From Combretum micranthum (Eukaryota > Streptophyta > Magnoliopsida > Myrtales > Combretaceae), in contig JAMXBD010001386.1 in NCBI GenBank assembly GCA_024138025.1, positions 248,001-312,000 of the forward strand: DNA of 64,000 nt. The letters are read 5' to 3'. The notes under the pieces were generated by a model. That model made no database searches and had not been told where the DNA came from. It worked only from the letters and a program-made list of their open reading frames with translations. How positions within the stretch are numbered: position 1 is the first letter of the stretch; every line of letters starts with the position of its first letter. Of this stretch, positions 25,877-37,560 are shown piece after piece. The position numbers and the translations under genes were made by a program.

Positions 25877-26790
25877 CCTTTGTTGAGAGATAATTTAGAG
25901 AGAGCATAACGGGTTTTTAGGGTTTCATAACAATTTTTGTATTTCATTGCTTCAATTCATCAAGGATATCAATTTTATTGCTTTGTCACGTTATGGGTTT
26001 TAATTACTTCTCTGGATTATTCATTTGTATTATTATATCCATGGAGTAGTTGATTTTGCTTAGGTTTATGGATCCTTGGGTCAATTTCATGGAATTACTG
26101 TGCTTATTTCAAATCTATAATGATTTATTGAATTCAATAGTTTTAGCTTAATAGGTCTTGAATCTGTATAGTGCACGATATAGGTTCATGTTTGATTTCA
26201 TTAAAAAAGGCTGAGATGTCATTTTAATAAATAGATCTAGGCCATTGATGTGACTATTCATAACTATCTAGAGATAGTGGTAGTGAAATCTTTTTGTCAT
26301 TGATTGATTGTATGAGATATGTTATTAATAAGAGGATTCTTGATATTTATGCAAATCTAAGTTACTAATAGTCAAGAAGAGATTCCGACGGTTTGGCTTA
26401 GGTTTAGGTGCCTTTGATTTCGAGAGAAACCCTAGCATAATTTATTAAATCTAACGGTTCAATAATTCAACACAATCTTTACTAAGAATTTCTTGAGTTG
26501 CATGAATAGACCTAAGGTGAAGCATGACTTAAGCACCTTATGAATTGATATATCTTAATTTTTGCATGTTTGCTGTGAAACTTGTTGATACTTGTTAGTT
26601 TAGGCTTAGCTTAGTTCTTAGTTAGGTAAAATTCTTCTATTTTTGTTAGGTTAAATAATAGGAAAAGAGTAAGTAAAAGTAATCACCAACTTTATTTTAG
26701 AATGCGATCTAGATCTTTCAACTATGCTACTCTAATAGGTACGCTTGTCTTGTTGAGACCGTAGTTAGACAAAGATTTAGCAAAGAAAAT
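25877..26790 (+). mobile_element. Athila-type LTR fragment in plus orientation
   Basis: It carries in reverse the landmarks of the minus-strand Athila-type LTRs, for example 'atgctactctaataggtac' near 26724 against the complement of the motif near 28150, and 'gggtttttagggtttcat' near 25910. Its left part was split off by the 5.6-kb solo LTR; the sequence before 20260 should be its continuation. It abuts a minus-strand gag fragment, so a rearrangement separates the two. Confidence 0.45.
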
Positions 26791-26819
26791 ACAACTTTTA
26801 AAACTCGATCTATGGTTAA

Positions 26820-28017
26820 CAGCACAACCAATGGGGTAACAAAGCTACCTGGATCCTTCATCTACAGTGGTATCTTGTTAAGAAGCATGGTAGAGCATTC
26901 CTTCCTAAGTTGTACCATGGAAACTTCTTCTAACTTCCTCTTATTTGATAAGAGTTCCTTAAAAAATTTTGCGTATTTAGGCATTTGTGAGAGAGGATCT
27001 ACCAAGGGAAGATTTATGAGAAGCTGCTTGAAGAGTTCTAGGAATTTTTTAAACTGTTCTTCATCTAGCCCGCTTTTAACTCTATAAGCTACCTGGATCC
27101 TTCATCTTCAGTGGTATCTTGTTAAGAAGCATGGTAGAGCATTCCTTCCTAAGTTGTACCATGGAAACTTCTTCTAACTTCCTCTTATTTGATAAGAGTT
27201 CCTTAAAAAATTTTGAGTATTTAGGCATTTGTGAGAGAGGATCTACCAAGGAAAGATTTATGAGAAGCTGCTTGAAGAGTTCTAGGAATTTTTTAAACTG
27301 TTCTTCATCTAGCCCGCTTTTAACTCTATCTAGATAAGGAAGGGGTGGTGTATAAAGCTTGATAGGGGATGATTCTTTTATTTCCTCTTCCTTCTTCCTT
27401 TCTTCCACTTCACTTCTTTGTTCCATTACCTCCTCAGGTCAGTTAGTTTGGTTTCCATTACTAACATCTTCCTTCTCCTTCTCTTCAGTTTTCTTTTCCT
27501 CTTCTCGATTCTATAATTGTTTCCTACTTCTTAAAGTAACTTCATGAACTTTTTCTTTAAGTAGCTCAATAACATGGTTCATTTGTGCCTCCAATTCTTG
27601 AGAGAATTGGCATGATTGTACATCACCATTTCAGTTTGTTGATAATGGAGTTCAGAGTTCTTGATGAAAGATAAGAATAACTCCTCCATGCAGGAATTTT
27701 GTTGATGAGACCCAAAATAAAAGTATCCTTGCTACAACGTTGAGTTTAGATTATAATAGCAAAAATTCTAATCAAGAACCCTAAAAGAGTCTTTGCAATG
27801 ATCAAAATAATGTGGTTGAGGATTCCCACTTGCCTTCCTGTGGTTCTTTAAAGAAAGGTCGTCAAGTTCTTGAATTATTTGTGCAATCTCCATACTTATC
27901 TAAAACAACAAAAACAATATCTAAAAATATTATGCAAGAGTAGTTAGAATACTAGAGTTGAAGATTTTAGGCAGTGTTTCATTAAGCTTCATAAACATGA
28001 ATTCTATGCCGATTTCC
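26820..28017 (-). pseudogene. Athila-type Ty3 gag tail and protease-linker fragment
   Basis: On the minus strand an open stretch at 27426-27082 reads LYTPPLPYLDRVKSGLDEEQ, then SLVDPLSQMPKYSKFFKELL and SNKRKLEEVSMVQLRKECST, ending LKMKDPGSL. This is the conserved gag-protease linker of Athila/Tat elements. Further right (27560-27740) broken frames give ELHYQQTEMVMYNHAN-like gag tail. The fragment stops at about 26820 before protease and pol. A 244-bp tandem duplication lies inside. Confidence 0.8.
26842..27329 (+). repeat. 244-bp tandem duplication inside the Athila-type gag
   Basis: Copy 1 is 26842-27085 and copy 2 is 27086-27329, head to tail. By eye they differ at three positions (tac/ttc near 26865, gcg/gag near 26972, ggg/gga near 27006). 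244 is not a multiple of three, so the duplication also shifts the gag frame. Confidence 0.95.
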
Positions 28018-28032
28018 CAACAACGGCACCAG
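28018..28032 (-). promoter_or_regulatory. Athila-type primer-binding region
   Basis: The minus strand reads TCTGGTGCCGTTGTTGGG, the diverged form of the TGGCGCCGTTGCCGGGG sequence found just inside the 5' LTR of Athila/Tat elements. It separates the gag side (left) from the LTR (right). Confidence 0.65.
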
Positions 28033-29555
28033 AAAACTTAGTCCAATTTTAGTCTAGTGTAAAACACAAAGTTAGGTTTTCAAAAGTTTTATTTAAAAAA
28101 AAATATGCTAATATGTTCTGTTCAACTTTTGTTACAACTACTATTTGGGTAAGCGCGCCTACTGAGTAGCATATAAAATATTAGGTCGTATTCTTTGGGG
28201 ATCGTTAGCATTTATCTTACTCACTTTTGATCTATTATATTGCGAAAGAAAAACTCGGCAAAACATTGTGAACAAAAAACTAAGTTAAGGTTAATTCTAA
28301 TTATATACACGTTTTTAGGGAAAATTTAAAAGATAAGTCCGTTAATGTAAGAATGAGTTTAGGATTTGCTTTACCAAGTCCTTATTATGTGATTTCTTAA
28401 CAAATTCAACGAGTTGTTTGTTAGGTATACTTGTATTGCCGGATTCACTAAAGTAAGTTAAAGCCTCTCTCAAGTTCAAGAACTCTAGATTTATTAGACC
28501 ACCAAAATCCCTTCATAAGCTATCAATAACTTAGATTCGCATAAAGATTAAGAATCATTTTGATTAAAACTCATTTTAATAAATTTAAAATCAAGTGACA
28601 GAAAGTTTCACCATCTCTATCTCTAAATGATTATGAGTAATTTTATTAGCAGCCTAGCTCTATTCAAAAGAACGATTACTCAATCTATCAGTTGAAATAA
28701 GACATGAATCTAAATGGTGCATTCACATAAACTCATGAATTAAGGTTCGAGCTACTAATTACAAGTACCCAGACAGTATTCAATTAAAACATGATGAAAT
28801 CCCATGAATTAGGTCTCACAAACCCTAAGCTAAAATGATTATTTCTCTAAAGATATGATATTAAACACAAATTTAGGAGAAACAATATAAAAAAAAAAAA
28901 AGAAGATAAATATCACTGATCAAGCACAGAGTCTTACAAGAACAAACGTCAGGTCAATATGAAATTATCCAGAAAACTTGAATTTCTCGCAAAATAAAAG
29001 TTTCTCCCACTAAAAATTCTGACTTTACTCTATTCTCAAAAATTTGTTACATATGGTACAATATTGTTATAATGTCTGTGCACATTTATTTCTAGGTGTC
29101 AAGACACGAAAAATGTAAAGATTTTATTCGTTGACATAGCAGATTCTTTTTAACAAACTTTGCACATATCTTTACACACATCATTTCATGATAAGGTTAC
29201 TTTTCACAATCAGAGTTGTGGCCTTGAAAGTTGGCTATGGTAGAAGCTATATAAAAGCTTGTTAAGGGCACGATTTTGTCTCAATTTGAACCGTGGGTAT
29301 AATTGTGAGCGCGTTTAAGGGAGCGATTTTCACTTTTTCCTTGTATTCTTGATATTTCTTGAAGATGTGGTATGAGTCTGTCTTCAAAAAGCTTTATTGT
29401 TTTGCTCCAAATCTGGTTCAAAACACTTTGTTTCTTTTTTTCTTGATCTTAGGAGTTGAAAAAAAATATTTAAATAATAATTGCACAAATTTATAAGAAT
29501 TTATCCAATAATGAATAAGATAAAGTATGAATTCTTATAAATTAAATAAGGTATA
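28033..29555 (-). mobile_element. Athila-type 5' LTR, its last bases displaced to 44350-44361
   Basis: It lies directly beside the primer-binding region, in minus orientation, and shows the family landmarks ('agcgcgcctactgag' near 28152, 'cccatgaattaggtctcac' near 28801). Its right end is cut at 29555 by the Tekay element. The missing bases follow that element at 44350-44361 and end TTTGTCA, giving a minus-strand start TGACAAATC. Confidence 0.7.
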
Positions 29556-30531
29556 TGAAATGACCTAGATTTACATTTTATTCAAATTCCATGTGTTTAA
29601 GTATTTATGTTAAAATGTTGAATTTAAGGAGCATGGTTATGTTGTTAGTAGTTTAAGATATATGATTGTGCATGTGTATATGTTGACATTAATATTTTGT
29701 TCTATATGCATTAATGTATGTGTAATGAAATTATTAATGTTGTCTTTTGCATCTTAAGATGTTAAATTAAGTTAGATTAATAAATCAACTTTAATTTCAT
29801 TTAAGTTAGTTGATTGAGTTTCTTGTAATTAAGTAGCATTAATGCCCTAAATGTAAGCCAAATGAAGTTCAAATTAAAGCTAAATGCAACCTAAAGTTAT
29901 ATAGACATTAAGGGGTAAATTTGGAATGTGTTTAAAGTCAAAATTTGCTTAATTAACTTACTTTTGAGGGCAGCCCATTTTTACCCGAATTTTCTTTAAT
30001 TTTCTTTTGTTTTCTTCTTCCACTTCCATCTCCATTTCCAAGCTCAAGTTAGGGTTTATATCAAGTTTGAAAACCAAAGTTTTCTCAAGACAAGGTATAT
30101 ATATATATGTATTTGAATTGATTTAGTTTAGGTTGTTGTGTTGTTTTATTTTCCTTTCTTGAAATAGATTTATGGATTATTGGATGGATTGAGTTTAAGA
30201 TTGATCAAATTGTTGTTCATGCATGGGATGAGTTGAGAAAGTGTTATATGAGTGTGTGAGGTGGTGCATGCATTGTTGTATGTTTATGAAAGGTTGGGAA
30301 GTTGTTAAGAGGATTTGTGTAGGAGAATTTAGAATTGATGGAAGTAGGTTTTTGAAGTGTTTAATTGTGTTGAATTCAAGCTTTGAGTTGCTAGAATTGA
30401 GTGGTATAGATATGAGTGAATAATATGAAGTGGGAAGTGTAGTTGAGAAAGATTTTGAAGTGTTTTAAACCTAGAATTTTACAAAGTGGAAAACAGGGGA
30501 TTTTAATTTTCGTTTAAAGCTTTTTTTTAAA

Positions 30532-30955
30532 ACGTACGCCGGCATCTGGGGATTTTACGCCACCGGCGTAGAGGCGGTGTAGAAAGCCCACAGAATCGTT
30601 TTTCCTAACGCCGTTTGCAACGCCGCCGGCTTTAATGCTAAGAATTTGCCAGCGTCTGTTCTTCAGAACGTACGCCGGCAATTTGAGTTTCTACGCCGCC
30701 GGCGTAGAGGCGGTGTTGATAGTCCACAGAACCAAATTTCTTAAAGCCGACTGAACGCCGCCAGCTTTCGCTAGGAAGTCAACCGGCGTTCTTCCTTCCA
30801 TCTTGTACGCTGGCTTCTGGGAATCAAGGATGCCGGCGTAGGGTGCAAAGGCTGACGGCGTACACCCTTGAACGCTGCCCGCGTTGGCAGTGTACATTTT
30901 CAGAACATTGAACACCGGCTCAACGCCGCCGGCGTTGAGTGCTGGCGTATCCCCT
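30532..30955 (+). repeat. GC-rich palindromic array in the 5' LTR
   Basis: Three imperfect units of about 130 bp carry paired motifs 'tacgccggc' and 'gccggcgta' that can pair with each other. The block is strikingly GC- and CpG-rich compared with the surrounding AT-rich LTR. The counterpart in the 3' LTR is 42560-42935. Confidence 0.85.
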
Positions 30956-31380
30956 GTGTTTTTGAATTTTGAGAGCTTTTTCTAAAAATTTCCCAAAGTT
31001 GTTATTTGAGCAATTAAGTGTTTATTAAACGATTTGGGATATAATAGGACGTTTAAATGCTTATTTGTGACTTTGTAATTAATGAATTGGACGTCTTTGA
31101 TTAATTGTGATATACGGATATAATATGTATATATTTGTGAGAATGAAATTTATAATTGTTGATTTATTAATTATTGTGTTTCTATTACAGTTAAGGATTC
31201 TTCGGTTAGTTCATCACCGAGAGATCCTAGTTCTATACTAACGGGTTCAGGTACGCAATAACTTGTCTGATGTTTACTAGGACCAGACATTTCTAATTTG
31301 ACCTAAATTGATTCGATTTAACATTTGGATGAATTGGATGTCTATTACGCTGTTTAATCTGGACCGAGGAGCAGCAAACC

Positions 31381-31454
31381 TGTCATGATGCAATGACATG
31401 TTAGCTAGGCGCTTAACAAGTCATGATGCAATGGTACGCTATGATGCAATAGCG
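31381..31454 (+). repeat. Stem-loop array with constant core, 5' LTR copy
   Basis: Elements: TGTCATGATGCAATGACA (31381-31398, perfect 6-bp arms), AGTCATGATGCAATGGTA (31419-31436, arms do not match) and CGCTATGATGCAATAGCG (31437-31454, perfect arms). The core ATGATGCAAT is constant. The mismatched middle one is a fusion of two elements present separately in the 3' LTR. Confidence 0.9.
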
Positions 31455-32344
31455 ATTCTTTTGGTTAAGTGGGTAGCCGATAGGGGGGAATTGTATCTGT
31501 GTAACGTTTGCTTAAACTTAGGGGGAAATACCATGATTTAGTTCAAGGTTTATGGGAACTTGTGAACTAGGCTCATGTTATGGACTGAGTTTAAGTAGAG
31601 TCGGGCAACGGCTTTTAAACCCTAGATGAAGCTATTATCTTCATGAAATAGATATAGGAGATATAAGTATTCGGACTGCTTGTATCAACCCCCTGAGCAG
31701 CTGCTGTTACTCAGGATCCCTGGATTCCCGAAGTGTGACCGGGGTTTGAATACCCTCTTGTTGATTTGTGAATCAAATTGTAATAAAGATAACCACTTGT
31801 TCTATGGTGCATTACATGAATTGGATGACTTGTTATGCATTGGTTATTGTGTACTGGGCCTCTGGCTCACTTTTGCTGATTTGCAGGTAATGGAGACGAG
31901 TATTACGATGACTTGGGCTATGGGTCCGATTTCGAAAGATTTCTGGATGAGTGGGATGAATAGGATCCGGTGACCCGGGACTTTTAGAAGACTTTTTGCT
32001 AAGGACCAGCTATGTATAGAAGGCTTATTAGTGAAGCCAATTTCTTTTGTAATGACCTTAAGATCCTTTAGGGTCCTCATGTTTTGAGAGAACATGTAAT
32101 TTGTTTTGTAGTGTCATGTATTGACACAAAGCAATGTTTATTTGATGTAAATATATGTGTAGATTGCTTATGTTAGCAATCTTGTTTTATTTAAAAAGTT
32201 CTTTACAAAGTATAGTGATTTGATCAAACAATTTTCATAAACTGTTAGTTTTAGGACAACCTTACATATAATGTGCAAATGTTATATGTGGTTTGGGATT
32301 CGGTACTCTAAATCTCGGGATTTAGAGGAACGGGTCTTTACAGA

Positions 32345-32357
32345 TGGTATCAGAGCC
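32345..32357 (+). promoter_or_regulatory. Primer-binding site, initiator tRNA-Met type
   Basis: TGGTATCAGAGCC starts two bases after the 5' LTR and is a perfect complement of the 3' end of plant initiator tRNA-Met. Confidence 0.9.
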
Positions 32358-32692
32358 TTGTTTATGAAGTTGTTTGATTAGATAGTGGTGACTTGACCTT
32401 AGATGCGGTAAGTTAGTTAGACATATATAGGACTTGTTTATATTAAGTTTTATGTTTAAATGTCTAATTGGTTTATTAATTGTTTTGATATTGATTTAAC
32501 CTTGTAAGATTATTGTATGTCATACATATGTTGCATGTTTGTTTAAAAGACGGATAGGTCACGAAGAGTAACCCGACAATCTTCGGAAAGAGAAAGTATG
32601 CCACCTCCTTCTCAGTCTACTATTTCAGCTTCTGCATCAGCTAGTATTCCAGCTTCTACTTCGACTCCATCACCGGCTTCGGCTTCTACTGC

Positions 32693-35600
32693 TGTAAACC
32701 CCTGTTTTCTAAGCCCTAAACCTTAAGCCGGAAAGTCTACCGGAGACCTTAGGTCAACGGATCTTGAGTAAACCCTACGTTTAGATCCGACAAACCCGAG
32801 TTCGTAAATCGAGGAGTCGAAAAATAATTAAAGTGTTTAGAATAGTCCGTAATAATATTTGATTATTAAAAATATCAGATTGGTTCATTTCGGCTTATTT
32901 CGAACCCGTTTGGATACTGCTTTGGAAAGCGTGTCCCGGGGCTCGGAAAATTAAAAATATATCTTTAATATTTTTAGACTCGTATTTTTATAAGGATTTC
33001 AAAAATATCAAGTTTAGAATTTTTCGGATTCTAAAAATATCAGTTATAGCTCATATAAGCTTATTTTACTCTTACCGGTAACTAATTGTTAAATTTCTAA
33101 AAATAATTTAATTGATTATTTTATTTAAATCATAAAAATTCTGCACTTAATAAAAATATTTTTCTTAATTTATTTTATAAATTTTCTTATTCAAAAAGCC
33201 ACTTTATCAACCCATACCTCAAGTACACATACATTATCATTACTACACATTATTATGTCTTCTTTTGCTTTTTCTTACACTCCATTTCCCAAAATTGCAG
33301 CTGCCCATTCCCCATAAAATTAGCCACTTTTCATTATTTTTAATATTATTTGATATTTTAAAGTCTCTTTTAGTTACAAATGGATGCAACTTGTTACACT
33401 TTCAAAATACAAGTTAAAATCAAACAAAACCACCCCCTACACACACTCAAATCACGCCAGCCCCTCCCCTTGCAGCTGAGTTTATTTTTTTTAAATTATT
33501 TAACACACACATCTCTATTTAACATCTTATTCCTCCTCTTTCATCTTTACAAACCCTACATTTTTCCTCTCTCTTTTTCCCTCTCTTTTCTCTTCTTCTT
33601 GCTTGTCTTCTTCAAAACAAGCTGTCCCCATTTTTTTTCTTCCACATATTTCTTGCAATTATTTGAGGTAATCTTTCCCTTTTTGCTCTTATAAGATGTT
33701 CTAGGATGATACCATGGATGTTTCATGCATCAAAGGACATTCCACAAGCTTAAAAGGCTATGGATGATGATGCCAAGAAGTGAAACACTCCTCTAGATGA
33801 TGATCTCTTTTGTTCTTAGTATTTTTGTTATATGGAAGGCTTGTTTATTTCTTGTTTTGTGATAGCTTGTAGATCTAGAGTTTTATCAAGCTTTAGTTAT
33901 GTTTATGTGTAGATCTAGAAGTTTAAGGCTTACTACTAAGTTTTTCTTATGCTTTCATGGATATATATTGAGTAGATCTTAGATTCAAGTTGGAATGAAA
34001 AAGAAAAATTCGTAACTTGTCAATGCCCTATTTTAAAAACCCTCTTTCAAGTCTTAAAATGGAAGCTTTTGTTAAGAAAATGAAGGTTTGATGGATGTAT
34101 ATCATCAAGGCTTCATCTTACAAGAATCAAAGTTGATTTTCAAAGTTTATTTTCAAAAACAAAAATTGTATTTTCGGATCAAGACAAAGATCCAAAATAA
34201 AAACATGTTTTTCAACTCACAAATGAGGATTTTATTCAAGAAATGAAGGGTTCTTAGGATATAATATGTAATGGGTTGTTTTTCATGAGTTTTGATGAAT
34301 TTTCTCAAGAGATATGTCCAAAATAAATTTATGAAAATTCGGATCAAGACCAAGACCTATTTTTGAAACCCATCATTCAACTTTAAAATGAAGATTTAGA
34401 CAAAAATATAAGAGGCTCTTGATATAGATATCTTAAGGAATGGATTTTCATAAGTTTGAATGGTTTTCCTAAAAGTATTGCTTAAATCAAGTGCTTTGTA
34501 GAAGACAAATTTAGGTCTTGTTTTCATTGTAAATTTCAAAGTGGAAATTCGTAATTATGAGGAGACCAATTTTGAAAACCTTCTTTTTGATCTCAAAACA
34601 AGTATTTTATATTGAAAATGGAATGCTTTGATGATACATAATATAGGAAAAATTATTTTCATTGAACTAAGTGAGTTTTAGTAAAGGAATTACTCAAAAC
34701 AAGACAATGAGTTTCAACTTGTGAATTTCGGTTTTATGAATATGGATTCTTAGAAGTTTCATTTGAACTTTATGTTTGGATTAGATAAGTATGTAATCTC
34801 TTAATTTTTTTTGAGGATCTCCTTGCAAGCTTAGGACTAAATGATTCTAAGTAGTTAAATAGAGTAGATATGGCAATTTTTCACAAAGGCTCAAATCTGG
34901 AATTTTCGCAACCCTACTGTACAGTACGTTTCCGACCCTTAAATGACCTTAAATGTTTGAATTAACTTTAGAAATGGATAGCTCTTTCGAAGTAGGTATA
35001 AATCGGTATATTATAAGCTAAATTCCGAGTTAAAATGAGTTAGATATGACCTTTTTAAGTTAAGGATTCAACCTAGACGGAAATTGACGAACTTAGTAAA
35101 TAAAATTGTTAAGTTTAATAGAACTTCATAAGAGATACTCATTGAGGGTATTCTTTGTACCTAGGTGAATTGGAGGACGGGTTACCACTTCCCGAGGACT
35201 ATTACGACTAGTGGATTTTCACTACATGGACAAGTGAGTTCATTTCTCAATTAATTATGCTCTTGGATGTGCTTGTAGTAGTAGTGGCATTAGACTTAGG
35301 AAAAGATAAAATTGTGATTGAATGGTGATCTAAACTTGCATGAATGAACGATAAGTATATCGAGGCAAGCTTTGTTGCAATAATCTTGTATGAGCTAGTA
35401 TAGATTTGGAATGTCTGAAATTGTATGGTCACTTTTAAATTATCTAAGTAATATCATGATTATATGAATAAATTGTACATGCATATCACGTAGTGACATA
35501 TCATTGTCGAGTATGCTTTGGTGGGACAAAGGTGTATTGGGAGGCAGCGGGTCTTTAATGAAGGGGCTAGGGTTGCATGACTTATGGACCACCCCATTCG

Positions 35601-36363
35601 AATAATGAAACTATGGTTGCATGACTTATGGACCAACATTAAAAATTGTGGTTGCATGTCTTATGGACCACCCCACTTAAGATTGGGATTATGGTTGCAT
35701 GTCTTATGGACCAACTTTGGAATTGTAGTTGCATGTCTTATGAACTACCCCAAACCCCGAATGGAGGGCGTAAATTCATTCACTTATGACTACCGGAAAG
35801 TCATATGCTTGCTTGCTCATAGCTTGTGCATTCATATGGTTGCTTAATTATAACTTGCTTGTATAGATATTTTAGCTTGGTCGGGCATGTTACTTGAAGA
35901 AAATGAATCTCACTAAGCATTAGCTTATACCCCAACAGTTTTTGTTGCAGCGTTTCCTATTTTTGGATGTTCCGAGAGGACATTTTGTGCAGGTTTATCA
36001 CATGGAATTAAAGAGCTTTTGAGGAAGTCGGGACCTAGTGTAGGCGTGGACTTCTAGGAAAATCTCTTTAATGTAATTCATATATATGTAATTGGAGCTA
36101 AACGATGTAGACTCCTATTATTTTGGCGGGGGTATGCCCCCTTGGCTTTTGTAAAGTTAACTATTTATCTTGTTGTGATTTATATTCTTAATGCTATGTA
36201 TGCTTTCTTAAGACTACTCGAATCAAAGTGTGATCCTAAAAGTTGTGTGAGTACACCTTACACACGATATGTAAACTCATGGGATGACTAAGGTTGTCAT
36301 ACTTAAGTTTAAATATCGGGTGTGGGTGGACTGTCGCGTTTAGGGTACCTTTGGGGCGTGACA
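32693..36363 (+). mobile_element. Solo LTR of 3,671 bp inside Tekay gag, target-site duplication ACTGC
   Basis: It starts TGTAAACCCC and ends GGGGCGTGACA. ACTGC flanks it at 32688-32692 and 36364-36368, and the gag frame is restored exactly if it is skipped. It has no internal coding domain. It is related to the solo LTR at 20265-25871 and to the antisense fragment at 58263. Inside are diverged repeats of about 170 bp near 34000-34550 and a short alternating tandem array at 35572-35752. Confidence 0.92.
35572..35752 (+). repeat. Alternating long/short tandem repeat in the solo LTR
   Basis: Units start 'gttgcatg(a/t)cttatgga'. Lengths alternate about 44, 35, 43 and 35 bp, so the real period is a dimer of about 79 bp repeated twice, followed by a partial unit. 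Confidence 0.85.
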
Positions 36364-37560
36364 ACTGCACCGAATCCACAGCCTCCTCAAATGCCAGCAT
36401 ATCCAGCTATGCCACAGATGCCTACGGGAGATCCGAATAATGTGCTCATTATGTTTCGGGATATGTTTGCTATAGTTCAGCAGTACCAACAAATGATGTA
36501 TCAACAACAACAACAATTTATGCAGCAATATCATCCACCAACTGTGAGAGAAGAGCCACAAGTACCAATGGGAGACCGGAACGAACAAGTCAAGTTGCAT
36601 GATTTTGTCAGACTGGTACCTGATTTTGATGGAACTGTTTTGGATCCGACTCGAACGGAAGGTTGGATAGTGGAGCTAGAAAAAGCGTTTGCAGCTTGTG
36701 AAGTGCCTGAGCATAGGAAAGTTGATTTGGCTATATATATGTTGAAGGGAGATGCATATAATTGGTGGAGATTGAATAGTGAAGGATATGTGAGACCGAT
36801 ACCATGGAACATATTCAAAGAAGCCTTTTTCTTGCAATACATTCCATCCACAGTGCGGGAACAAATGATATCGAGTTGGTTGAGTCTAAGGCAGGGAAAT
36901 AAAACTGTTGAAGAATATTATGTAGAATATTGCAGATTGCTTCGATTTGCGGGTACAAGTTACAATGCTGAGAGCATGAAGGTTCAAAGGTTCCAAGATG
37001 GCTTGAACATGGAGATTAAGAGTGAGGTTAAGAAGTTTCAATTATCAACACTGTCCGAAACAGTAATCAAGGCGAAGTTAGTGGAACAAATTAATAATGA
37101 AAATAAAGCTCAGAGGGATAGACGTGCAACCTTTATGGGCAAGAGATCGGTGACATCTTACACTCCTTATTCAAGGTTTGGTAATGTTAACAAAGGCAAG
37201 CGACCATATTTGGGTAAGAAACCAAGCTCGGGACAAGTGGTGAAGACTCCTATGCCATCCATTCCATTTGATAGGCGATGCCCTATATGTTTTGGGCCTC
37301 ATGAATCGTTTCAATGTAAATGGACTCCTGGAGCTTGTTTTGCATGTGGGAAAGTTGGTCATAAAGCTTCTGATTGTCCTGATCCTAAATTGAAGCCCAT
37401 CTTTTGTGCTCATTGTCAACAAAGGGGTCATCATGTGGCAAATTGTAAAGAAAAGCCGAGGAATGAGGGACTGAACTTTGGAAAGGGAATGACAGCTGCT
37501 AGGGTGTTTGCTTTGCAACAATGTGAGAAAGCTCCTTCGGTTGATACACTGGCAGGTATA

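Larger units (their letters stand above)
29556..32342 (+). repeat. Tekay-like 5' LTR (2,787 bp)
   Basis: TG...CA ends; matched over its length by 41599-44344. It is AT-rich except for a GC-rich palindromic array at 30532-30955. It also holds a stem-loop array at 31381-31454 and an acidic 23-codon reading frame after an acceptor-like 'gatttgcag' near 31888. Relative to the 3' LTR it keeps a 49-bp segment in the GC array but lacks 19 bp in the stem-loop array. Confidence 0.95.
32598..37560 (+). pseudogene. Tekay-like gag, split by a solo LTR
   Basis: The ATG at 32598 opens a Ser/Ala/Pro-rich leader that stops in the solo LTR at 32693. The frame resumes at 36364 on the duplicated ACTGC, with a Gln-rich stretch, then the Retrotrans_gag capsid core ([21 protein letters not shown], then [10 protein letters not shown] and [19 protein letters not shown]). 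Two CCHC knuckles follow: [14 protein letters not shown] at 37336-37377 and [14 protein letters not shown] at 37405-37446. Apart from the insertion, gag has no stop. Reading continues straight into protease, as is usual for Tekay elements with a single gag-pol frame. Confidence 0.9.

Noticed and set aside
30691..30915. 74-codon minus-strand ORF found in both Tekay LTRs (also 42671-42895)
   Set aside because: It is the antisense of the GC-rich palindromic array; conservation is explained by the LTRs being near-identical copies.
31844..32095. 83-codon minus-strand ORF repeated at 43846-44097
   Set aside because: Same cause: identical LTR sequence, no domain, antisense to element transcription.
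36340..36864. Minus-strand ORFs opposite Tekay gag
   Set aside because: Shadows of the gag frame with no independent support.
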